64,000 nt of DNA from Gammaproteobacteria bacterium. GTDB lineage: Bacteria; Pseudomonadota; Gammaproteobacteria; Pseudomonadales; Azotimanducaceae. The notes under the pieces are model-generated. The model saw only the letters and a program-made list of their open reading frames with translations, searched no databases and had not been told where the DNA came from. Positions 28,610 to 36,344 of the stretch are shown in pieces. Location: assembly GCA_012960535.1 (NCBI GenBank), contig DUBB01000019.1, positions 18,660-82,659 on the forward strand, in the 5' to 3' direction. Position 1 is the stretch's first letter, and every line of letters begins with the position of its first letter. A program made the translations under genes and the position numbers.

Positions 28610-30139
28610 CTAAGTACCCCAGTCGAATTCATCAATTTCCCGCTTTCTGGAGAATTGAAAAACATTAGAAGTACCTGCTTCAACAATGGACTGTTCGGAT
28701 ACAAGTGTGAGCTCGGCATTTTGCCGAAAATCAATCAGGTTATCTGCCCCGACATTAATCATAGTGCTCTTTAACTTATACAAGGTTGTCTCCAATACTT
28801 CGGCCAATGGACCGACAAGCGGGACATAGGCGTCAACACCCTCCTCAAACATCATTTTCCTACTGCTCATGCCATCTGAATAACGCTGCCAGTTCTGGGC
28901 TCGCAGAGTACCTTCACCCCAGTAGGGTTTATACATCTGGCCATTAATGGACACCTTCGGCGTTGGGCTTTCCTCGGTCATCGCAAAATAGCGCCCCATC
29001 ATTACAAAATCAGCGCCCATGGCCAGAGCGACTACTATCTGCGTATCATTTGCCAGGCCCCCATCTGAGCAGATGGGAATGTAGGTGCCAGTATCATTAA
29101 AATGCGCATCCCGCCGTTTAACAACATCCAGAAGCGCGGATGCCTGGCCTCTACCAACGCCTTTCTGTTCTCGAGTGATGCAGATAGAACCACCGCCAAT
29201 ACCAACTTTGATGAAATCCACTAATTCCGCCTGCGCTAAATAGTCAAACCCCTCAGGCGTAACAATATTGCCTGCACCAATCACAATTTGGTCACCGAAC
29301 TGTTCGCGAATCCATTGAATGCCATCCATCTGAAACTCTGTAAAACCATCCGAGGAGTCAAAACAAAGAACATCAGCACCCGCTTCAATGAGTGCAGGAA
29401 CGCGCTGCCGATAATCATGTGTATTGATAGCGGCTCCCACCGACAATCTTTTATTTTCGTCTAACAGCTCAAGCGGATGGCGTTGATGGTCTACATAGTC
29501 TTTCTTAAACACCAGGGAATTCAAATTTCCTGCCCGATCCAAAATTGGCAGACAGTCTTTTTTATGATGATGCAGCAGTTGATTAGCCTTACGCAGGGTT
29601 ATCCCTTCCGTACCAAAGAAGACCTCGGATTTAGGCGTCATATGATCCTTGACTGAATTGGCCAGATCATCTTCAAATTCCCAAAAATCCTGATCCGTTA
29701 TCAAACCACAGAACTCACCCTTGGCAGAACCATCTAACGTTACCGGTATAGTAGAGTGCCCAGTTTCTGTCATCAATTCGAGCAGCGATGCGAGCGTAGA
29801 TTCCGGTTTAGTATTAGCGCCACTGGTAACAAACCCTGCTTTATGTGCTTTCACCTGACCAACCATTTCAACCTGGCTGTCAATACTCTGGGAGCAGAAG
29901 ATCATACTCAGACCACCTTGCCTTGCCAGGGAAATGGCAAGACTGGTTCCGGATACAGACTGCATACAGGCCGACACCACCGGAATATTAATATCGAATT
30001 TAGAAGCCTTGCCGGACTGGTACTTTCCTATGGGAGTTTTCAAGGTAATCTTATTGATGGATTGATCCCGCCTCGTTAACCTTGGCAGCAGCAGATACTC
30101 GCTAAAGGTCCGGGAAATATCGTCTAAAATTATCGCCAT
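28610..30139 (-). CDS. IMP dehydrogenase of the Tritrichomonas/clostridial type
   Basis: Oxidises IMP to XMP, the committing step of GMP synthesis. The catalytic loop GIGGGSICITREQKGVGRGQ contains the active-site cysteine; the aspartate/serine loop is CFDSSDGF; the flap has NWQRY (the Arg-Tyr pair that activates water) and FEEGVDAYVP. A CBS-domain pair sits at about residues 90-220. These sequences resemble the IMPDHs I recall from Tritrichomonas foetus and clostridia far more than the usual gammaproteobacterial GuaB, which lies next to guaA. It is a lone gene; no guaA is nearby. All catalytic residues are intact, so it should be active. The cell may also have a second, standard guaB elsewhere. 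Confidence 0.85.
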   Translation of the reverse strand: MAIILDDISRTFSEYLLLPRLTRRDQSINKITLKTPIGKYQSGKASKFDINIPVVSACMQSVSGTSLAISLARQGGLSMIFCSQSIDSQVEMVGQVKAHKAGFVTSGANTKPESTLASLLELMTETGHSTIPVTLDGSAKGEFCGLITDQDFWEFEDDLANSVKDHMTPKSEVFFGTEGITLRKANQLLHHHKKDCLPILDRAGNLNSLVFKKDYVDHQRHPLELLDENKRLSVGAAINTHDYRQRVPALIEAGADVLCFDSSDGFTEFQMDGIQWIREQFGDQIVIGAGNIVTPEGFDYLAQAELVDFIKVGIGGGSICITREQKGVGRGQASALLDVVKRRDAHFNDTGTYIPICSDGGLANDTQIVVALAMGADFVMMGRYFAMTEESPTPKVSINGQMYKPYWGEGTLRAQNWQRYSDGMSSRKMMFEEGVDAYVPLVGPLAEVLETTLYKLKSTMINVGADNLIDFRQNAELTLVSEQSIVEAGTSNVFQFSRKREIDEFDWGT

Positions 30140-30447
30140 TAAAGCGCTCCAAATGAGAAATTCAGCAGGGTTTCCAATTCGAAATAGACCAGTCCCTCAA
30201 TAAGCCCTGCAACGGAGCAGAGGCTCGCAACATTTTCTGACTAGGGAAAAACCCACCGGTTAAAACTTCGAGAAAAGAGAAATTAAAAAGGAATGCATTG
30301 ATAGATGCCATGTTGAATTTTAAGCGAAGGCTGACTTCAATACAATCCGGAACTCGACATTAGATGGCTCAACGCAGCGAAACTAAAATTCGACAAGTCC
30401 AGATCTGCCAACACAGACAGTGGTAATTACAGACTGGCTGCGAAAAA
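30140..30447. other. Intergenic region upstream of the IMP dehydrogenase
   Basis: About 308 bases without a gene. GGAGC near 30145-30150 is the IMPDH ribosome binding site. On the minus strand GCAGGG and CCCTGC, 36 bases apart, could form a leader stem. Nothing else is clear. Confidence 0.35.
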
Positions 30448-31071
30448 TCAATTCATCTCACGTTCTTTATCGATCAGGTAATCTACCACATTAATCATAC
30501 CAGCCTGGCCACCCGCTGAACGGCCTTCCACACGATATTTCCCGTTGACAATAAGCGTGGGAACACCACTGGCTCGATAGGCCCTTCCACGAGCTTCTGC
30601 CTGCTGAACGCTGGCCTGTACGCCAAAGCTCCCATAAACTTTTGCGAATGAAATGGGATCTACACCTACCTCGGCAAGAAAATTAGCAATGGCTTTGGGG
30701 TCCCGCATATCTCGTCTTTGTAAATGGATGGCGTTAAAAATCTCCAGATGGACTTTTTCCAAGATACCCATGGCTTTAACGGTATAATATGTCTGGGCAA
30801 ATACTCGGTAAGTCGAATTCCAGATAGCGGGAGTTCGATTGAATTCAACGTCTTCTGGAAGTTTCATTTCCCAGGCTGCCAAAATCGGATCAAACTGATA
30901 GCAATGCCCGCAACCGTAGGAGAAGTATTCGGTCACCTCTATTTTGCCATCTGCTACTACCCCTACAGAAATCGGCAATTCAAAATAATGAACACCTTCT
31001 TCATACCCCACCGCCCAACTCTTGCACGAGAAAAACACGGCCACGATTATGATGAATAACTTTTGAATCAT
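30448..31071 (-). CDS. dsbA: Thiol:disulfide interchange protein DsbA
   Basis: Periplasmic dithiol oxidase that introduces disulfides. A signal peptide (MIQKLFIIIVAVFFSCKSWA) is followed by a thioredoxin fold with the active site FSYGCGHCYQFDP (CGHC) near residue 55, the inserted helical domain and the cis-proline loop ASGVPTLIVNGKYRVEG near residue 170. Length 207 is typical. AGGAGC lies upstream. It is downstream of cytochrome c4 on the same strand with 126 bases between; this cc4-dsbA order is common in Pseudomonas-type genomes. DsbB (4.3 kb) would reoxidise it. Confidence 0.93.
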   Translation of the reverse strand: MIQKLFIIIVAVFFSCKSWAVGYEEGVHYFELPISVGVVADGKIEVTEYFSYGCGHCYQFDPILAAWEMKLPEDVEFNRTPAIWNSTYRVFAQTYYTVKAMGILEKVHLEIFNAIHLQRRDMRDPKAIANFLAEVGVDPISFAKVYGSFGVQASVQQAEARGRAYRASGVPTLIVNGKYRVEGRSAGGQAGMINVVDYLIDKEREMN

Positions 31072-31197
31072 ACTTTGTTAGCTCCTTTTACAGTCGCCCC
31101 ACAATTGGCGTTGTCTGGCTAAAAGTAAATCTTAACCCATTCAATCTGAATACAGCCTGTCCTGCAGCACAACAGCCTACTTATCCTGTCATTTGCG

Positions 31198-31800
31198 CTA
31201 CTGCAACCCATGCAGATAAGAGGCCACAGCAGCAATCTCTTCATCATTTAAGTCCATAGCAGACAGGCGCATCATTTTGCTGTCACCATCGTTTTTTCGC
31301 TCACCGGAGCGAAACGCTTTCAATTGAGCTTCAGTATATTCTGGCCATTGGCCAGCTAGCACTGGAAAGCCCGCTAACTCGTTTCCCTGGCCACTAGGCG
31401 AATGGCAGGCAGTGCATGCAGCAATCCCTTTTCTGGCAATACCAGCGCGGTAAATACTTTCACCCAATTGCACATTAGCTGGGTCGGCTGCACCCTGGCT
31501 GGAAATTTTATCTCCGTAATAAGCAGCAAGATCCTCAAGGTCCTGATCTGACATACCCATCAACATACCCGTCATTAGTAACGCGGGCCTTTCACCGGAC
31601 TGCATTTCTCGCATCTGCTTAAGTAAATATATTTCATTCTGTCCTGCTATATTTGGAAAGCTGCCTGCGAAACTGTTTCCATCCTCGCCATGGCAGGCAA
31701 CGCACATCATAGTCAAGGTTTCTCCCCGCGCTGAATCTCCCTGAGCCATTACGGTCATAGCCAACATCGATAATCCAATTCCTGCAATAAGTCTTAACAT
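31198..31800 (-). CDS. Cytochrome c4, diheme
   Basis: Periplasmic two-heme electron carrier to terminal oxidases. Signal peptide MLRLIAGIGLSMLAMTVMAQ, then two homologous domains with CVACHGEDGNSFAGSFPNIAGQ and CTACHSPSGQGNELAGFPVLAGQ; the methionine ligands are in the LLMTGMLMG and KMMRLSAMDL stretches. Two-hundred-residue length is standard. I start at the ATG at 31800 rather than the TTG four codons upstream. It lies between engB (divergent) and dsbA. With SCO1 and CyoE in the window it fits aerobic respiration through a heme-copper oxidase. Confidence 0.92.
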   Translation of the reverse strand: MLRLIAGIGLSMLAMTVMAQGDSARGETLTMMCVACHGEDGNSFAGSFPNIAGQNEIYLLKQMREMQSGERPALLMTGMLMGMSDQDLEDLAAYYGDKISSQGAADPANVQLGESIYRAGIARKGIAACTACHSPSGQGNELAGFPVLAGQWPEYTEAQLKAFRSGERKNDGDSKMMRLSAMDLNDEEIAAVASYLHGLQ

Positions 31801-32081
31801 CTTGTCATCCAATTAAAATTCCAATCAATAAACTAATTTTACCTGCGCTGTCTAACAAAGTTTCCCTCTACCAGTCCATCAAAATCAACCTAAGCAAGTG
31901 AGCAGAAAGCTGTTGCACCGTCGTCATCATGCCAATCTTGCAATTTTCTTTGCAACTTTCCTTGCTACCTTCCAATCACAATCTAACCACCACCTTTCCT
32001 GCGCACTGGCCGGGCGATGCGCTATTATAGCTAAATACTTCCCAAGTGACAGTTCAGGTTAAACAGATTTGTTCACAAAAC

Positions 32082-32693
32082 ATGATTGACTTCAGTAAAG
32101 CACAATTCCTGACCAGTGCATCACAGCTCCAGGGCTGCCCCATCGATGTGGGCACGGAAATAGCCTTCTGTGGTCGCTCTAATGCGGGCAAGTCCAGTGC
32201 CATCAATACCCTCACCAGGCAGAAAAAACTGGCTAGAACCAGTAAAACGCCAGGCCGAACGCAACTGATAAACTTTTTTTCGTTATCCGCGGATACCAGA
32301 CTGGTCGATCTCCCAGGGTTTGGCTACGCCAGAGTGCCCACCTCAATCAAACAGCATTGGCATAAACATCTCGATGAGTATCTGAGAGCTAGATTGTCGC
32401 TGCGCGGGCTTGTATTACTGATGGATATTCGCCATCCGCTCAAGCCTTTCGATGAAACCATGATAAATTGGTGTGCCGACGCTGCCTTACCTTTACATAT
32501 ACTGCTAACCAAAGCAGATAAACTCAAACGCGGTGCCCGACAGAACACCTTGTTAAGCCTTACCAGGTCATTACCAATTAATGTCACTGTACAAATTTTT
32601 TCGGCGCAGAATGGATTAGGACTCACCGAATTCGAAAATAAGCTCCAGACCTGGATGCACTCAGGTGTGTTAAGCGAAGAGAACGAATGCTGA
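32082..32693 (+). CDS. engB: Ribosome biogenesis GTPase EngB/YsxC
   Basis: Small essential GTPase for 50S assembly. G1 is GRSNAGKSS, the switch-I region is KTPGRTQLINFF, G3 DLPGFGYA, G4 LTKADKLKR, with FSAQNGLG as G5. The ATG at 32082 places G1 at about the same distance from the start as in E. coli (203 residues in all); a GTG at 32046 would add 12 residues. Neither has a good ribosome binding site. A TATTAT sits about 20 bases before the GTG. The engB-sRNA-polA arrangement corresponds to the Spot 42/ErsA locus of other gammaproteobacteria. Confidence 0.94.
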   Translation: MIDFSKAQFLTSASQLQGCPIDVGTEIAFCGRSNAGKSSAINTLTRQKKLARTSKTPGRTQLINFFSLSADTRLVDLPGFGYARVPTSIKQHWHKHLDEYLRARLSLRGLVLLMDIRHPLKPFDETMINWCADAALPLHILLTKADKLKRGARQNTLLSLTRSLPINVTVQIFSAQNGLGLTEFENKLQTWMHSGVLSEENEC

Positions 32694-32787
32694 AAAAAAG
32701 CCCCAGCCATAACGGGGATTATGACTGGGGCTGAGACTTCGGTAAATAGGGGAATAACCGAAGCTTACTGCCGAAACTTTATGCTGC
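32693..32787 (-). ncRNA. Tandem sRNA copy 1 (ErsA/Spot 42-locus small RNA)
   Basis: Predicted ~95-nt RNA on the minus strand. After a sigma-E-type promoter come a single-stranded start, a hairpin CUUCGGU...ACCGAAG (32737-32763) with the loop UAUUCCCCUAUUU, and a 14-bp terminator hairpin (32699-32732) whose six-base loop is UCCCCG, ending in seven Us directly after the engB stop. The 29 bases at 32749-32777 are identical to 33245-33273 in copy 2. All differences between the copies in the two stems (C-G to U-G, A-U to G-U, U-G to C-G, U-A to U-G) keep pairing. ErsA of Pseudomonas lies between the same two genes and depends on AlgU; homology is likely by position and promoter but not shown by sequence. 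Confidence 0.8.
32694..32732 (-). terminator. Intrinsic terminator of sRNA copy 1
   Basis: On the minus strand a 14-bp stem (one G-U) with loop UCCCCG is followed by seven Us. It reaches the engB stop codon, so it also ends anything transcribed through from polA. Confidence 0.92.
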
Positions 32788-32792
32788 TTACT

Positions 32793-32821
32793 TTACGACT
32801 ATAAGCCTTACAAAAAGTTCC
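32793..32821 (-). promoter_or_regulatory. Sigma-E/AlgU-type promoter of sRNA copy 1
   Basis: -35 GGAACTT (32815-32821) and -10 TCGTAA (32793-32798) are separated by 16 bases, matching the GAACTT-N16-TCTGA pattern recognised by RpoE/AlgU. Confidence 0.65.
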
Positions 32822-33188
32822 AAATGATTTATTAAATTATCCTATGTGCACGCCATCGTTCTCTCTTGTGATAGACCCGAGCAGCTTTGGATGAATAAAC
32901 AGGATTCTCCTGGAACCTGAATTAATCTTCCTGATTACAAAAAATAACCTAATAACAATATGATAGAAAGTACAATATTAATCTGAAATTTACAACTGGA
33001 TAAACAAAAAAATCATACCAGCAATAAGATGTTGCTTTTTAGAGCTAGGCATAGGTGTTAATAAATACCCTCTATGATATTAAATTTCTCGCTCCTGAGA
33101 AATCCTCTTATCCAGGAATGGGCTGTCTGGAAGACAATTTCGAATATCGGATCAGGTGCTGGCTGGCAAAGGCTTACTGACCTAAAAT
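32822..33188. other. Spacer between the two sRNA copies
   Basis: About 360 AT-rich bases with no gene. Apart from a small inverted repeat TTTCTC-N6-GAGAAA (33085-33102) I see nothing that matches the two RNA copies. Confidence 0.5.
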
Positions 33189-33228
33189 AAAAAAAGCCCC
33201 AGCCATAACGGGGATTATGGCCGGAGCT
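33189..33228 (-). terminator. Intrinsic terminator of sRNA copy 2
   Basis: Fourteen-bp stem with two G-U pairs, loop UCCCCG, then UUUUUU on the minus strand. It also serves polA, whose stop lies about 110 bases upstream. Confidence 0.9.
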
Positions 33229-33284
33229 GGGACTTCGGCCAATTGGGGAATAACCGAAGCTTACTGCCGAAACATTGTTTTACC
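33189..33284 (-). ncRNA. Tandem sRNA copy 2 (polA-proximal)
   Basis: Predicted ~96-nt RNA with the same design as copy 1: hairpin CUUCGGUUA...UGGCCGAAG (33233-33259, nine pairs) with the loop UUCCCCAAU, then a 14-bp terminator stem (33195-33228) with loop UCCCCG and a U run. Compared with copy 1, stem differences are all compensated or wobble pairs while the UCCCC loops are unchanged. The RNA begins about 50 bases after the polA stop. C-rich loops of this kind pair with Shine-Dalgarno sequences in several known sRNA families (for example the sibling RNAs of Neisseria), so translational repression is the natural prediction. Confidence 0.8.
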
Positions 33285-33289
33285 CTATG

Positions 33290-33317
33290 TCAGACATAAA
33301 GTCTGACAGAAAGTTCC
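33290..33317 (-). promoter_or_regulatory. Sigma-E/AlgU-type promoter of sRNA copy 2
   Basis: -35 GGAACTT (33311-33317), 16-base spacer, -10 TCTGA (33290-33294): a perfect match to the AlgU pattern GAACTT-N16/17-TCTGA. A perfect inverted repeat TGTCAGAC-N5-GTCTGACA (33288-33308) overlaps the spacer and -10 and is absent from copy 1, so copy 2 may have an extra operator. Confidence 0.75.
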
Positions 33318-33338
33318 CTATGATAAATAATTATAGGG

Positions 33339-36026
33339 TTAGTGGGCTTCCTCCCAGTCTTTACCGACGCCGACTTCAACCTCCAGAGGAATAGTTAAAT
33401 CTGCTGCCGAAACCATATGCTGCAGCAGGCCCGCTTTAACCTCCTCAAGTTCCGCTTCAACAACTTCCAGAACTAATTCATCATGCACCTGCATAATCAT
33501 TTTTGATCTCAGCTGGGATTCCTGTAACCAGTTTTGCACCTGGATCATGGCAAGTTTTATGATATCTGCTGCAGTACCTTGCATCGGTGCATTAATGGCA
33601 GTCCTCTCGGCTGCCTGGCGCAACTGAAAATTAGTCGAATTTATAGCTGGCAGGTAGAGCCGCCGACCGAAATGAGTTTCCACATACCCCAGACTAGCTG
33701 CCTGCTTTTTGATAGCATCCATATAATCCCTGACGCCGGGATAGCGTTCAAAATAAAGGTTAATATAATCCTGGGCATCGCCGCGACTGATCCCCAACTG
33801 TCGTGCTAAACCAAAAGCAGACATGCCATAGATCAGGCCAAAATTAATTGCCTTGGCACTGCGTCGCTGGTCCATACTGACCTGTTCCAGTGAACAGCCA
33901 AACACTTCTGCCGCTGTGGCTTTATGGATATCCAGACCCTTTTTGAATGCCTGGGTTAATCCTGAATCTGAGGACAGATGCGCCATAATTCTTAACTCAA
34001 TCTGTGAGTAATCTGCTGCGACCAACAAATATCCAGGATTAGCAACAAATGCCTTGCGGATTCGACGACCCTGCTCTGTTCTTATGGGAATGTTCTGCAG
34101 ATTAGGATCGCTACTGGATAACCTGCCAGTAGCCGCCACCGCCTGATGATAGGAGGTGTGAACCCGCCCTGTAGTAGTATTAATCTGCTTAGGCAATTGA
34201 TCAGTATAGGTTGATTTGAGCTTGCTTAAACCTCTGTAAGCTATAATCAGTTTAGGTAATGGATAATCCAATGCTAATTCCTGGAGCACCGCTTCGGCAG
34301 TAGAAGGCTGACCTTTCGGTGTTTTCTTTAGAATGGGCAGTTTTAATTTTTCGTAAAATATCTGCTGCAGTTGTTTCGGGGAACCTAAATTGAACGTTTC
34401 ACCCGCCAGGTCGAATGCTTCGGCTTCCAATTCAGTCAACCTTAGTGCTATTTCCTGGCTCTGTTTATGGAGCATCTCGGCATCAACAAGAACACCCGTT
34501 CGTTCAACGGTGGATAAAATAGGCACCAGCGGCATTTCTATATCCAGAAACACACTCATCAGTTGATTGGTTTGGCGCAATTCCGGCCACAGCGTTTCGT
34601 GAAGTTGCAAGGTTATATCTGCATCCTCAGCAGCATAGTCAGCAGCGACCTCGACCGATATCTGATTGAAGGTTAATTGCTTAGCGCCCTTACCAGCAAT
34701 ATCTGTGAAATGGGTGGTCTTCCTGCGCAGATAATTCGCTGCTAAATCATCCATATTGTGTCTGGAAAAAACTGAGTTCAGAACATAGGATTCCAACATG
34801 GTATCGTGAACTTGGGCCCTAACCTCAACGCCATAGCGTGCCAGCACACTCATATCAAACTTAAAATTCTGGCCAATTATCCATTTCTGCTCATTACCCA
34901 GAAGTTCCTTTATAGCTGGTATCACAATAGCTAAAGGCAGCTGCTTGGGCGCACCCAGATAATCATGGCCTATTGGCAGATAAGCAGCTTCACCGGGTTT
35001 GCAACAAAACGAGATGCCGACCAGTTCAGCATTGATGTAATCTAGGCCGGTTGTTTCCGTATCAAATGAAAAATATGGGGCAGCGTTAAGCTTATTGAGC
35101 CAGGCTTTAAAATGGACTTCATCTAATATCACCTCATAGTGAGCAACCGGTACGGGTGCCATAACCGTTGCCGGGCTGCCGAGTTCTTCCAGCCAACCTG
35201 CAAACTCATACTCAAGGTAGTATTTCTGTAAGCCCTCAAGGTCTCGATCGGCCTGCTCTAACTCATCTATTTTCTTTGGCAATTCGAGGTGCTGGCGGAT
35301 CGTTGCCAGGTCGTAAGACATGGGTAAAAACTCTAAAGAGGCGCGAAGGTTTTCACCGACCTTACCTTTCACCTGATCCGCATTAGCCATCACGCCTGTT
35401 AAAGAATCAAATTCGGTCAACCATTTAACAGCCGTCTTTGGTCCACATTTTGGAACTCCTGGGATGTTATCAGAGGTGTCTCCCATGAGTGCCAGATAAT
35501 CAATGATCTGGTCCGGATTGACGCCGAATTTCTCTTTAACGCCATCCACATCCATATACTGTCCATTCATGGTATTGATCAGCACAATCTGATCATTAAC
35601 CAATTGCGCCATATCCTTATCCCCTGTTGAAATCAGGGTGCGCTTACCGGCGTCATCGAGCTGTCTTGCAAGCGTGCCAATGACATCATCTGCCTCAACC
35701 CCTTCAACGCATAACAAAGGTATTCCCAGGCATTCTACAATGCGATGAATCGGTTCAATCTGGCTACGTAACTCCTCAGGCATGGGCGGCCTGTTCGCTT
35801 TATAGTCCGTGTATATATCGTTCCTAAACGTTTTTCCCTTGGCATCAAATATAACGATTAACTGACTCTCGTAAAATTCTGCCTGCAGCTTTCGAATCAT
35901 GCTGATAACACCTTTTATGGCACCGGTCGCCTGGCCTTTTGAATTCTCCAGCGGTGGTAGTGCATGAAAGGCACGAAAAAGGTAGGATGAGCCATCCACC
36001 AGGATAACTTGGAAATCATTATTCAT
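33339..36026 (-). CDS. polA: DNA polymerase I
   Basis: Repair and Okazaki-fragment polymerase with three domains. The 5'-3' exonuclease domain (residues 1-290) has VDGSSYLFRAFHALP, GVEADDVIGTLA and GDTSDNIPGVP. The 3'-5' exonuclease shows FDTETTGLDY, so proofreading should be active. The polymerase domain has DYSQIELRIMAHLS (motif A), RRSAKAINFGLIYGMSAFGLA (motif B, shortened here) and MQVHDELVLEV (motif C). Length 895 from the ATG at 36026; a TTG two codons earlier is the alternative. Its start faces the DUF2782 gene, and its 3' side holds the tandem sRNAs. Confidence 0.97.
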   Translation of the reverse strand: MNNDFQVILVDGSSYLFRAFHALPPLENSKGQATGAIKGVISMIRKLQAEFYESQLIVIFDAKGKTFRNDIYTDYKANRPPMPEELRSQIEPIHRIVECLGIPLLCVEGVEADDVIGTLARQLDDAGKRTLISTGDKDMAQLVNDQIVLINTMNGQYMDVDGVKEKFGVNPDQIIDYLALMGDTSDNIPGVPKCGPKTAVKWLTEFDSLTGVMANADQVKGKVGENLRASLEFLPMSYDLATIRQHLELPKKIDELEQADRDLEGLQKYYLEYEFAGWLEELGSPATVMAPVPVAHYEVILDEVHFKAWLNKLNAAPYFSFDTETTGLDYINAELVGISFCCKPGEAAYLPIGHDYLGAPKQLPLAIVIPAIKELLGNEQKWIIGQNFKFDMSVLARYGVEVRAQVHDTMLESYVLNSVFSRHNMDDLAANYLRRKTTHFTDIAGKGAKQLTFNQISVEVAADYAAEDADITLQLHETLWPELRQTNQLMSVFLDIEMPLVPILSTVERTGVLVDAEMLHKQSQEIALRLTELEAEAFDLAGETFNLGSPKQLQQIFYEKLKLPILKKTPKGQPSTAEAVLQELALDYPLPKLIIAYRGLSKLKSTYTDQLPKQINTTTGRVHTSYHQAVAATGRLSSSDPNLQNIPIRTEQGRRIRKAFVANPGYLLVAADYSQIELRIMAHLSSDSGLTQAFKKGLDIHKATAAEVFGCSLEQVSMDQRRSAKAINFGLIYGMSAFGLARQLGISRGDAQDYINLYFERYPGVRDYMDAIKKQAASLGYVETHFGRRLYLPAINSTNFQLRQAAERTAINAPMQGTAADIIKLAMIQVQNWLQESQLRSKMIMQVHDELVLEVVEAELEEVKAGLLQHMVSAADLTIPLEVEVGVGKDWEEAH

Positions 36027-36062
36027 TGGCAATTTTTCCCTGGTTTAAGAGCAAACCATACT

Positions 36063-36341
36063 GTGATTATTCGACTACTTTCAATCATATTTGCACTATC
36101 TCTATTATTTCCTTGTCTGAACACTGATGCTGGTGAGACTGAACAAGAGGTTATCTCTATTGTTGAAGATAAAGAACGTACCATTTACGAATATCGCCAC
36201 AATGGTGTACTGATCATGATAAAAGTCCAATATAAAAACCGGCGTCCTTATTATATGGTTCCAGCAGACGGTGCGGCCCATTACTCAGATCTAAGCAGGA
36301 AAAAGCATCTATACCCTCAATGGGTCATCCTGGAGTGGTGA
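36063..36341 (+). CDS. DUF2782 periplasmic protein
   Basis: Small secreted protein (92 residues from the GTG at 36063) with signal peptide VIIRLLSIIFALSLLFPCLNTDAGE and a compact domain EEYRHNGVLIMIKVQYK-like followed by RRPYYMVPADG, the DUF2782 signature. It is conserved between polA and thrB in Pseudomonas-type genomes. The longer frame from 36009 overlaps polA's start and hides the signal peptide, so I prefer the GTG. Function unknown; it ends three bases before thrB. Confidence 0.8.
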   Translation: MIIRLLSIIFALSLLFPCLNTDAGETEQEVISIVEDKERTIYEYRHNGVLIMIKVQYKNRRPYYMVPADGAAHYSDLSRKKHLYPQWVILEW

Positions 36342-36344
36342 TTC

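Noticed and set aside
32693-32763. Plus-strand terminator for engB using the same hairpin
   Set aside because: On the plus strand the hairpin is followed by GAGACTTCGG, not a T run, so it ends only minus-strand transcripts.
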